Below are positions 25,391 through 36,291 of a DNA stretch of 64,000 nucleotides, piece after piece. This stretch comes from Atrichornis clamosus (lineage: Eukaryota > Chordata > Aves > Passeriformes > Menuridae): the NCBI GenBank assembly GCA_013400975.1, contig WBMZ01002652.1:62001-126000 (forward strand), written 5' to 3'. Each line of letters opens with the position of its first letter. The stretch's first letter is position 1. The notes beneath the pieces were generated by a model. It made no database searches, was not told the DNA's origin, and saw only the letters and a program-made list of their open reading frames with translations. The position numbers and the translations under genes were made by a program.

Positions 25391-27439
25391 CTACAATCAT
25401 GTGAAATTAATTGAATGAATGTATCAGTTGTACAGAACTATCTCATACATATCTCCATAAATATTACATTCATACTAAGAATTCCGTATGATTGTGGTGC
25501 AGGACCTGACATGACATGTTTGGATTATGACGGGAAGTATTAAAGAACTGGAACTCACCGTAATTGAAGAACAAATACAGACATCCTATCATAAAGGGCT
25601 TCATATCCACTTCCCAATTTATGCCTGTTTTGCATTATTTTGTCAGAAACTACCAACTTTAAAGAAGGAAAGTCTTTTTCATTTTTGCTTTTATGCCAGC
25701 AATGCTGTAGTTAGAATCAACATCAAATGCATTATCAACACACCAGCAACCTGTGGGTGATGCTTAACAACCTGGACTGATAGGTATGTCCCTGCAATTT
25801 AGTAGTTTCACGATAAAGTGATGCTCCCTGAAGCACTCCAAGAGGTAGCTTTAACTTTTTAAATTACAGAATGCTTTACCTTGGATCTCATTTTTAAAAT
25901 AAAGCCTAGCCAAAGGGATAAGGGATAGCTAGCAATGGATTGTGAAAATAAATTGATGCACATCATTGTCAAATGGCTGAGATTTTTACGAGTTCCTAAC
26001 TGCTACATCCTCTTTCCAATATGATTTTTTTCAAAATTGTTTGTGAGGCTGCTGTTATCTGGAGATAAAATTATTTTACATGTAGTACAGTAGTTTCATG
26101 CACAAAATTCCAACTAGCTGTTTTTGTGCTTGTTGTGATACAACATAATATAATTAACACTGGTGCACTTCATGAAATGACTGATTTGAAAAACTATAAC
26201 CAGATAAGATTTTGATAGAAAAACTAAAACTAGATTTTTGCAGGCTCTTCTGTCACTTGCAGATTCTTCAGTAATATTATTACTCTGTTTGCAATTTTAA
26301 TCAGAAGTAGAAATATAGATGCCAATGAAACTACTTGGGTTTTACAGAAATCTTCACAAAAGGCAAGCTGGAAAATTATTTTGCTTTAGGCAACTAGAAA
26401 TTTGTTTCTACACCTGGAAAAATATTGTCTCATAAAAGTAAGAATGTCTCTAGCTGTAAAATTTGATAGACGGGTGCTATGCAAGATGTAAAACCCGCTG
26501 GGGATTACGTCCGGATTTTAGTAAACACTACCAAATTATATTATCTTTAATGTATCTTTAAGACAGCCAAAAAGGAAGTATCTCAGGCTTGATGTTAAGA
26601 CTATTCAGAAAGACATGAATTTTGTTTTAAAAACCTACAATTTTTGTTGAGTGACAAGAGAACGGGCAATATGCTGCAATAGTTGCATAAATTGTGTGTT
26701 TTAATTTGTAGGACAATATACTCTCCCTAGGTGATGTGACTAGTAAATGTCTTCCTTCAGCTCTATATCAATGTTATTCAGCCACTGGGGTTTGACACTG
26801 ACCTTAAATTGACTTGTTTCTGGCAAGGTAAGAAATTCTTTTAGAATCACATACAGCTTATTTCTGCTGTCCTTTAGATCACTGGTAATTTGCTACTCAA
26901 CATCAGCATAAAGAGCTTTGCCACTGTTGCTATGGGAATGTCATGTTTCTCTTCATTACACAGTTCCCCCTCAACCACTGACTTACAGACATCCCTCAGC
27001 AATGCATTTGTGCTTTTTTGCATACACAGCCATGACAACATGCATTCAGTAGAGAGAGGCATAAAATTCATGCTGAATGTCAAAATGCCAAATCTGTTCC
27101 AGTAAGACAACCAAAACCAAAAAAAGATGCACTGAAAAAATTTATCCTATTCTCAAGCCTGAAGCAACTCATGCAGAGTCATCTAGAAAAGAAGAAACAG
27201 TAATCTGAAAGCAAATCTCCTGAAGCAGTGGAAAAGGGGGGACTTTCACAGAGCCTTGTAACAAAGCAAATTTCTTGTCATTCTTCAGAGATCGTATTTT
27301 TTATTCTAATTTTATTTATTAATTTTTTAGTTCATTTTTCAAAATCTTTCTATACTGAATAGTAAATGGAGTATCTGTAGATCAGTAGTCAATCCAAACA
27401 CATTTTCAGCAAATTAATTTTATATCTTATTGATGCAAC
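25391..27439. other. Unique AT-rich DNA with a small CpG cluster
   Basis: No gene was recognised. Four CpG dinucleotides fall within 43 bases at 26471-26513, unusual for this CpG-poor window. Short frames at 25527-25760 and 26874-27110 have no motif. Confidence 0.6.
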
Positions 27440-27615
27440 ATTCTGAGAACTTTACAAGTGTTATCGATTAACCTTCCAACTATACCTTGAGACACATTAG
27501 AACTTTCCCATCAATTTTATAGCTGGAAAAACCAAGCCAATAGTTAAATGGCTCACCCTAGGTCTGGCAGTAGGTGGTGTCAGGAACAGAAGATGAGAAT
27601 TACAGTTCCAGTTCT
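27440..27615 (+). mobile_element. MIR-like SINE remnant
   Basis: The order of weakly preserved blocks follows the core and 3' half of a MIR SINE. CTGAGAACTTTACAAGTGTT is followed by a TTAACCTTCCAACTA segment corresponding to the 'cattaatcctcacaaca' part. ACCTTGAG, AATTTTATAGCTGGAAAAAC, GTTAAATGGCTCACCCTAGG and TCTGGCAGTAGGTGGTGTCA then correspond to the block 'gttaagtaacttgcccaaggtca...agtggcagagc'. MIR copies predate the split of amniotes, so strong decay is expected. The alignment was made by eye and edges are loose. Confidence 0.6.
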
Positions 27616-29475
27616 GAGATCATAATGGTCTGCAAATTATTGTCCTGCAATTTTGTTTCATGTGTGCCGTTAATTGTACTATCCATAAAGGGATTTGGAG
27701 ACAAGTGATAAAAATACATTTGAGTGCAAAGGCTCTAGACACTTACTAATGTAAAATGTTTTATAGCAGGCAAATCAAACTTAAAAGCTGCCACTTATAG
27801 TCACATTCATTTAGGTTTTGAGGATCCTCCTTCCCTATTGAGAATGCTTAGAGTAGCTGTTTCCATTATTTTCCCATACAGCTGTAATCATGTCACTGCT
27901 TTCTATGGCTGTCTCACTCCCAGAGGCCTTCCTAACCACCTCTAAATGATTTGGATGCAGTTTCTCACACATTAATATTAATACTTGACTGTGAACATCA
28001 AACCCTTTAATTGCTTTCATAGTGAGTACTTGATGTGCCTGAGTAAACATTCCTTACTTAAAGCTGTAGCTCCATTAGCAGTGATACCGATAGTACAACT
28101 TAGAAATAAATCCCTGATTTTAATATACTTAAAGAGTGCAAGATATGAATAACTAATTACTTTATAGAGATAGAGAGTAGGGAGAAACATAAGAGAAAAT
28201 ATGAATACACAGATATGAACTGGTGAATTGTTAAGTTGTAAAATGCAAGTTCTTTTTAGAGGTCAGATTACACATTATCTTTAAAAATTTACATTTTCCC
28301 CTTACATTTCTTTGGCTTGAAATCCCTCTAACATAACTTCTGGGATGTAGCCAGAATTTTCTCCTTCTGAAGTGCAAGCCTGACTGAAATCCATTTCTTT
28401 ATCATTTTCCATTAGAGTAGTTCTATTTCTTTTATGGCTTTCCAAACTCTGCACTGCACACTACACAGGCTTGCAAAAGTCATTGCTCCTTCAGCAAATG
28501 CCTCTCTTTTAAAGTCACCTCCATCAACATTTTCAGAAGTAAATTCATAGACAGGAACAAGGCCTTTACCCACCTGTTTTTCTAACTTTGCCATCTGCAG
28601 TGTGTGAATTCTGGGTCAGAGAATGGTGAGGACAGAACCACCACTTCTGGGCCATCCCTGCTGGGGCTACCTTACAACCCCAGAGTGTTTCTACTCCCAG
28701 AAGTAATTCATGTGGATTTTCTATGCCCTTGCAGTCTAACTGGCCTTATTTCCAATAAATCCCAAATCCAAGAAGAAAATGAGGCATCTAAATCACAATG
28801 CAGACTTTTCACCTTCAAAGATCATCTGAGGAACATTTCAAAAATCAGTCTCTTTTAGTGCACGTACTAGAGTAATTTAGTGGGTAAAGCTCACACAGCC
28901 TTGGGAATATCCCATTTTAAATCTTGCCTCTGCCATCTCCTCACAACCCTAAACAATGTGGTCTGGAGATACTACCTAACTTTTGAATTTGCTGGTCATA
29001 TATGTAGCTAATCACCACCAGCCTAAGTTGGAAATGCAAGAATAACACAATTCTTTATCCTGGTATTTAGGGAATGTATCTTTCATTTTTTGAGCTAATT
29101 TAATAATAACAGGTTTAAGAAGTTAGCTTGAAACTCAGAGGTTTGGGTAGATCCATATTTGAATTAGGTGCCTAAACCTATTCCCTTTTTCTGACTTCAG
29201 ATTTTACATTTTCTGCAATGATACTTCAAATTCAGATTTGTGCCACTGTTATTGACTCCTTTCATCTTAGGAAAAGATTGCTTCCTCCGACTTTATTGTT
29301 GCTGCTTCAAGGTATTCCCAATATGATCAGATTACACTCCCAATAGTCTCTAGTAGAACTCTGACATTAGCAGAACTAGCTAAGTCAGTCACAAGAAATT
29401 CTGGTTTGCTACTTATTATGATTAGATCAGTGAGTTTTGAGTAAAATATCCTTTATCATTACATAATACATGATA
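27616..29475. other. Unique AT-rich DNA, no gene recognised
   Basis: Short unrecognised frames occur at 27835-28050, 28412-28594 and 28604-28858, with no strong splice borders or repeats. GC is slightly higher around 28600-28720. Confidence 0.6.
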
Positions 29476-30548
29476 CTGCAACATCCCTCTGGACAAAATG
29501 TCCAGCACTCAGCTGGATAAATACATCATGTGATGTGTGAGCTACTGGCTCATGAGTGGGGAACAAAGGGTTACAGTAAATGAGGTGACATCGCACTGGT
29601 GACCTGTGGGGGTCTTCCACAGGGCTACCTCTCAGTCCTCTGCTCCTCAACATCTTCATAAACGACTTGGACACAGGACTGGAAGAGATACTGAGCAAAT
29701 TCACAGATGCTCCAGAACTGGGAGCAGCTGCTGAGAGACCTTGACAAATTAGAGAGGCTGGGCAATCACCAATCATATGAAGTTCAACAAGGGAAAGTGA
29801 TGGATTCTGCACCTGGGATGGGGCAACTCTGGATGTACAGACAGACTGGGGAATGGGAGGATTGAGAACAGCACTGCAGAAAAGGACCTGGGGTTCTTGG
29901 TCCATGGCAAGCTAAACATAAGCCAGCAGTGCCCTGGCAGCCAGGAGGGCCAACCCTGTCCTGGGGGCATCAGGCCCAGCATCGACAGCCAGGCAAAGGA
30001 GGGGATTGTCCCGCTCTGCTCTGCACTGGGGAGGCCTCACCTCAAGTGCTGGGGCAGTTTTGGGTGCCACAATATAAGAAAGACATTAAACTATTGGAGA
30101 GTGTCCAAAGGAGGGCCACAAGAATGGAGAAGGGCCTTGAGGGGAAGACGTATGAGGAGTGACTGAGGTAACTTGATCTGTTCAGCCTGGAGGTGGCTGA
30201 GGGGAGGCCTCACTGCAGTTACAACTTCCTGGTGAGGGAAAGAGGAGGGGCAGGCACTGATCTCTGCTCTGTGGTGACCAGTGACAGAACCTGAGAAACA
30301 ACATGAAGCCGAGTCAGGAGAGGTTTAGTTTGGGTATCAGGAAAAGGTTTTTCACCCAGAGGGTAGTTGGGCACTGGAACAGGCTCCCCAGGTAAGTGGT
30401 CACAGCACCAAGCCTGAGAGAGTTCAAGTGTCTGGGCAATGCTATCAGGCCCATGGCGTGGTTCTTGGTGTATACTGCACAGAGCCAGAAGTTGGATTTG
30501 ATGATCCTGATGGGTCCCTTCCAACTCAACATATTCTATGATTCTATA
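29476..30548 (+). mobile_element. CR1 LINE 3' fragment with reverse-transcriptase remnant
   Basis: This is a longer copy of the same J/E-like CR1 subfamily as the element at 24.6 kb. It begins near ACATCCCTCTGGACAAAATG and keeps part of the reverse-transcriptase region. The segment at about 29610-29690 would encode the stretch between the PQG-type motif and the catalytic box, with AACATCTTCATAAACGACTT giving NIFINDL. At the expected FADD-type catalytic box (about 29700-29715) the DNA now reads F-T-D-A because of a deletion, so the enzyme is inactive even before counting frameshifts and stops. The 3' half parallels the 24.6-kb copy and ends with the tail ATTCTATGATTCTATAG. Frames of 148 codons (minus strand) and 89 codons (plus strand) are by-products. 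Confidence 0.96.
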
Positions 30549-32439
30549 GCACTATGAACTGTCTAAACTCTATTTCCCAGAAAATATTATGTGGAAATCT
30601 TTCTTAAAACAATATTTCTCCCAAGACTTCTACAGTGACAGCTCATTAAGCCCTTTTTAGGCCATGGTAGATTCAGGTTAAAATATTTACATGGAGACAA
30701 ATAGCCAGCACCTTCTACAGTATCTCAAATTCAACCAAGTATTACTTTTCAGATAAAATTATGCATTTCCCTTACACATGTCTGAGATTAAATGGGTGCC
30801 ATGGAATTATGATTAGAACCATATTCTATGTGAATACATAGTAGTCACAAATTGCAAAATTTATATATTCTCCAAAGTGGCACAAGTTGTAAGTCACATT
30901 CTCCCTTCCAAAGAATGTCTAATCTGAAAAAAGCCAAATATCTACGTAACACCACAAAGGATAACTGACTAGGTGAAGCCTAATCATGGTTTGCTAATTA
31001 TTGCCCTTTTCCTACAAAGTTCCAAATGTCTCTTGAGAAATCAATCAGAATGGAGATCACTCAATTTCTTACTGCCTTTTAGGAACCATACCTGAAAAAA
31101 GTGGCAGGAGAGAGTTCTTTCTTTTTAATGAAGTAAAATCCCTTCTTGTTTTTAAAATTAGATGTATCTCAGGAAACAGGCAGCTGTTAAATACAAACTA
31201 GTTCTCTTTTAGTCATCTATTTGGTGTGATGCTAACTTTGTACTTATGTATCTTCTCTCCATATGTTTTTCTATTAACCTAGATATTCTTCCATCTCTGT
31301 AGAAAACACACTGAATATATCCTCTGCCTGTAGGGAAGAAGAAAAAGAAATTCTGCCTTATATATCAAAGTGCTTTTATAATTTCTCTCAGGTCATATTG
31401 TGGAGAAATACAAAAGTTGTGATGAGATCCAACTTAATCAGAACTAAGTTAGGTTGAATTTGCCTCAATTTTCTCCTTAGCTTCACTATCAAAAGAAATC
31501 CAAAGTCCTTTAAAGTGCACTCTCCATACGAGTTTTATTACAATAAAAAAGTTAGAATAGTTAATATTTAAAACAATAAAAACCCCAAATGACCAAGGGA
31601 GCAAGTATAGAAGTTATGAGCAATTCCCTGCTTCCATTTGCTTTCTTCCAGGTAATTTTTTGATACAGAAGATAGAGAAATAACTAAACATGAGTCAACT
31701 GACATTTCCAGAAGGAGGAACTGGTCAACAATGTAAATGAAGACAGAATTGATATGAAAAAAAGATCAGCAAATGAAGGGAATTCATGATAAAGAGTATG
31801 AGGAAAATAAAGACAAAATAACCAAAAACAAGGTTTTGAAAGACACATTTGAAAAAAGAATCTTGAAAGTCAGCAAAAAGGAGAAAGAAAAAAGAGAAGA
31901 AATAAAAAGCAGGAGTTTGATCTAAGGGACACAAGTACCAAGTTTTTGGTTGCAGAGAAGAGACAGAAAGTACAAAGAAAGAGTTAACATTTATAAAGAA
32001 GAAAACATTGCATAGGGAGTTTAAATTATGGTCAGTTTATTAAACACAAGTGCAGAAGTATTGTTTAAGTGCTTAAGAAAGTCAGAAATTCCAAGAGAAG
32101 AATGATATGGAAATTGAAATAATTGCTCACACTAGAGTAAATCTTTCTGCAAGTACATTTCTAAACAAAAATATGACAGACAGATTTGGTCTGTAAAAGA
32201 CTGAAGTGTTTAACTTTTCTTTTTCTTTAATCTGTTCATATATCTTCAACTCAAATAATGTTTATAACCATATAGTCATAAAATCAGTAATTTTAGTAGT
32301 AAGGTAGTAAGAATTCAGCTGAGTAAAAGGAAGGCATAGTTAATCCCTTTTAGTTTTGAAAGGCCTATTTAGCTTTTTATATATATTGTTACAAAACTGG
32401 TTAGGAAAATTTTGGATCTCTTGACATTCTCTGGACATT
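30549..32439. other. Unique AT-rich DNA with a purine-rich stretch
   Basis: No gene was recognised. From about 31750 to 32010 the plus strand is strongly purine-rich and holds an ATG-started 50-codon frame (from about 31774) coding for a lysine- and glutamate-rich peptide, which is the expected by-product of such composition. Confidence 0.6.
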
Positions 32440-33385
32440 CCTAAAGGATATGTGATGCACTGGAAGACTGGAAAAAGCTACCAAGATGTGCATCAAAAAA
32501 GAAAAGGATCAATATAGACCAGTTGGCTTCTGCTTACAGAAAAGTACTATAAGCAGCAGCCAAACTATTCTTAATTACTCACAAGATAGTATGAAAATGA
32601 GTAATAGCTTACACAGGTTTTAAAAACAACCTTGCAAGTCAACCTAAGTTACTTCTGCAATATGGAAGCTGAACTTGTGAGCATGGGAAAGAAAGAGCAC
32701 GCATCATTTGTCTTGACTGCTATATGATTTCTTGGCAATGTCTCAGATGTCCTCCTCATAAGCAACTTGACCAAATAAATATAGCTGAAGAAGAAACACT
32801 CATGTATTTTTAAAGAAGGATGATTCAAAAACCATTCTTAGAGTACAGTTATTAGTGGCTGTCTATCAAAATGAAAGACTTGCTCAATATAGTTCTTGAA
32901 GGTCTGTCCTAGGCTCTGGATATGGAACTATTCAATATTTTAATTAATAAAACAGATGATAAAACAGAGAAAATTAAATCCTCATGCCAATCTTAGAGGC
33001 ATATTTGAATACAAAATTAGGGTTCTAGTCAATCTTGACAAATTGAAGATATCCTGAGATAAAAATAGGGTGCTGTTCAGGTAGGCAAGTGCAAGGTATG
33101 ACATATGGGCACAAACACAGAATACAAACCTGGTGGTTAGGGAGCAAGCTTACAAGGTGTGGGAGTCACTGGGGTCCCGAAGTGACAATGAGTCAACAAG
33201 GTCAAACAGCTGCAAAAAACACAACACACCTTCATGCATGAGGACTAAAGCCCAGAGAATACATGAAGTAATCCCTCTGCTCTCCTCAGCACTGGTTACA
33301 CCTTGGTTGCATGCCCCTGACAATTTTTGTACATCAAATTTCAAGATAAGAGAGTCTAAGGAAGAATTGAGACACCATCATAACC
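32440..33385 (+). mobile_element. Ancient CR1/L3-like LINE remnant
   Basis: This strongly decayed CR1-clade LINE covers the reverse-transcriptase region and the part downstream of it. GCACTGGAAGACTGGAAAAA (about 32457) and TATAGACCAGTTGGCTTCTG (about 32513) match the segment upstream of the palm domain. CACAGGTTTTAAAAACAACC (about 32612) matches the 'catggatttgtcaagaacaa' block. GGTCTGTCCTAGGCTCTGGA with TATTCAATATTTTAATTAAT (about 32901-32949) is the remnant of the QGS-V-LGP-LFNIFIND motif. Downstream come TCTTGACAAATTGAAGATAT, GACAATGAGTCAACAAGGTC, TGCAAAAAACACAAC, TGAAGTAATCCCTCTGCTCT, CCTCAGCACTGGTTACACC and the final CATCAAATTTCAAGATAAGA. Many indels destroy any frame. It resembles the old CR1 families shared by reptiles and birds (CR1-L3 style) more than the young avian subfamilies. 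No 3' tail is visible. Confidence 0.85.
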
Positions 33386-35480
33386 CAAAAACAGTTTTAG
33401 CTATGTTAACTATTTAGCTGGAAAATTTCCATACTATTTTTGCCAAAAGCTTACATTTTGATTTATTTCACCAATTTTTGTATGCACAATAATATTTTTA
33501 TATTATTATATAACAGCTCTTCCCACTAATGCACAGGAACAGAACTAGACTGCAGAGGAAGCAGAACTATGCAGAACCATGTGGAAAGGGAAACTTATAG
33601 AGCCCTGTACCCTTTACCACAGAAACTGGAAATGTATAGCACTTGGGGAAAGGAAAGCAATGTTTTTATCATAAAGGAAGGGAAGTGTTGCTTTGGGGAA
33701 TTGAGTTCTGGCTGTGTAATGGAAAAATCATTCTACTCAAACATTTAACAGGTGATCATTAATTTCATGTGCTTCATTTCCTGTGTTTTTAATTAAAGGC
33801 TGTGATTTTCGGTTTGAATATTTTCTGCTGCAATTGAAATTATAGGATCTGTGTTATATTTAAAAACAGAGTGCTGCACGATGCAACATATGCTAATATA
33901 GATGAGATCCAGATATTCAAAACTGGCATCCAAAAACAATGGATGTTTCTATCTGTTATGTTTCTGTGTCCAGACTCCCCATTTGTCAAGTTAGAAGATC
34001 AGTTCTTCATATTATGAAGTTGCTGTGAAAAAATAATAAATAAATATTTGTGACATTTCTGCATATTATATTAAAGACTTCTACAGAAAACCTGTAGGGA
34101 ATATTATCACTTTTGCCTTCAGTGTAATAAAGGTAACATGGGACCACACCAATATCTGTTCATTAACTGCACAGTAAATGAGACCAATCCCTGGAGAAAG
34201 GGTATGCTCTAATGTACACACAAAGCTCCAAAAGTGCAAGCAATCTTCACAATTACATTTCACGGCATTACATTGCACAGTCAAACTCTCTAAAGCTTTT
34301 AACATGGCTTTTTATTTTTAATAAATATCTACATAATCAGCCAGTACCTAACAGGATGATGGAAATTATAGCATAATCAAAATAATAATGATTCAGTAGG
34401 ATATATGAGTGAAAAAGACCTTACATTGCACTCAAGTACATTTCACCCTTTTCGGCATGGCAGTGTTATTTTCTCTCAAGAAATACTTTGGATATCTCTG
34501 AGGTTATTCCTGCTAGTGAGGTAAACACACCTGCACTCCAGAGATTTAATTCAAACCTGAAGAAAACTGAGACTGGGATAAACTGTAAGCAATTCTCAGC
34601 ACTTTTCAGTCTGAACCCGTTGCTCCCAATTTTGGAGAGAATGTCCTAAGGGGGAAAAAAATCTCAAAGGGAAAGAATCTGTTTTCATACACTCAGGAAA
34701 ATTATCTTGACTCTAGAATAGGGGCAAATATGAAGGAATTCAATGCTGCACCTTTGTTTATATTTACTGGTAAAAGAAGTCCTACAAATGTAGTTTCTTT
34801 TCATAAACTTTTTAAAATATTTAAATTTGAAGGCTGTGATACAGGAATATTCATAGACTTAGTCAGAAGTACACTTTGATACTATAACCCAAACAACTGA
34901 AGGAGATAGGTGTTTATAGGGCCAATTTGTTCAGTAGAATCCTGATCCTGGGCATAATCCAGATCATAATATGCACTTAAACAGGTTTAGTCATGGAGGA
35001 GAGAGTTTTAGAAGTGGTTTTAATAATCTAAATCCTACTTAAGCCTCATTTTAGCTGCATAATCATTTTGGTCTTCCTCAAAGATCTGTCATAGGCTACA
35101 AGTCCTATTATTATCATTTCCTTAGGTAAAGTTATATAAACACAAATCTGGATTCAACCAACCCCTATTTGAACATGTCCAATATGACCTAGAACTTATC
35201 ATTCAACTAGAACATCACCCTATTTTAACCACAGAAATAAATGATAAATATAAAGAAAAGAAAAAAGAGGGAGGAGGGGAAGTTGTTGATGTCACGGATT
35301 GTATAAAGATCTCTTTTCAACAGTCTTTCTGTGAGAGAATTTGTCGACTTTTGTTGCCTCCAAAAACTTAAAATCCTGCTTGCTTAAAATAGAAACTGGT
35401 TTTATGTTGCAGTTTTTCTCCTTCAGTTGGTGTTTCTTTCTAAAATAAATAAACCATGTCTGGGTGTGCAAGGCAATAGA

Positions 35481-35510
35481 TGGTTAATCTTCAATTGGTT
35501 AATCTTCAAC
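35481..35510. repeat. 15-bp tandem duplication
   Basis: TGGTTAATCTTCAAT is followed directly by TGGTTAATCTTCAAC, one mismatch in 15 positions. Confidence 0.95.
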
Positions 35511-35677
35511 TACTGAGACATTATTTCCTAGGCCCTTTGAGGTGTTTATTTTATGACAGTGTTTTATCTTGAACCTCTTCCACAGGGATGTCCTTGACTT
35601 AATTTGGTAGTCGGACATAGTGTCATGCCCCAATAAATATCTTGATATATGTCTGTTCTTTTTTAAAGTACTAATGG

Positions 35678-35693
35678 AAAAAAAAAAAAAAAA
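35678..35693. repeat. Poly(A) run, 16 bases
   Basis: An uninterrupted A run. The sequence upstream of it was checked for a retroposed gene or LINE 3' end and none was recognised. Confidence 0.9.
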
Positions 35694-36242
35694 GATGGTA
35701 AAGATGACATTAGGATTTTTTTTAATAATTTTCATTTTTGAAAATTACCCAAGAACAATATAGAGAGTGTAGCTCAAAGAGCCAGATTGCGAATCAATAT
35801 GGTTGCCTTTTAAGGCAAGTAGGTGTATTAGTTTTCACCATAAGTTGAAACACAAGAGGAACAACTTCAACAAAATTACTATACAGCTGCATTGAAACAC
35901 AGTGAGGCAAAACAAAGTCCGTGGAGCCCTGATCTTGCTCCAAAACCTCTCCTTCCTCAAAACCTCTGCCAGCACAAATAGGCACTGCCCTGGCTGTCAC
36001 AGACACAAAGCCATTCCTCTACTTTATCTCCAAAGTGATAGCAAGACGGAGAATAAGAAATATAGTATAAGTCTCCATCACTGCTATACTTTATCTTACA
36101 CTATAATCCTTAATGAATACACTAGAGCTGTTATCAAGAGAAATCCTGGTACACATTTCACTCACAGAACTTTACCAAACTAGTGGTAGTCAATTGACAG
36201 TTCCATGTGGCTTAAAGGTGTCAAAACTGTGCATTAGATAGA

Positions 36243-36291
36243 CCATATATGTGGCATATATGTGATCTAAATATACACATATATATATACT
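36243..36291. repeat. CATATATGTG duplication and TA/CA microsatellite
   Basis: CATATATGTG occurs at 36244-36253 and again at 36255-36264. An ACATATATATATAC run follows at 36277-36290. Confidence 0.85.

Noticed and set aside
24505..25414. Several overlapping open frames of 91 to 147 codons on both strands
   Set aside because: They lie in the CR1 copy. Their sequences repeat at 29.5-30.5 kb, as expected for a retroelement.
29459..29905. 148-codon minus-strand frame
   Set aside because: It is antisense to the CR1 reverse-transcriptase remnant.
35678..35693. A run as the tail of a processed pseudogene
   Set aside because: No recognisable gene body upstream and no flanking target-site duplication seen.
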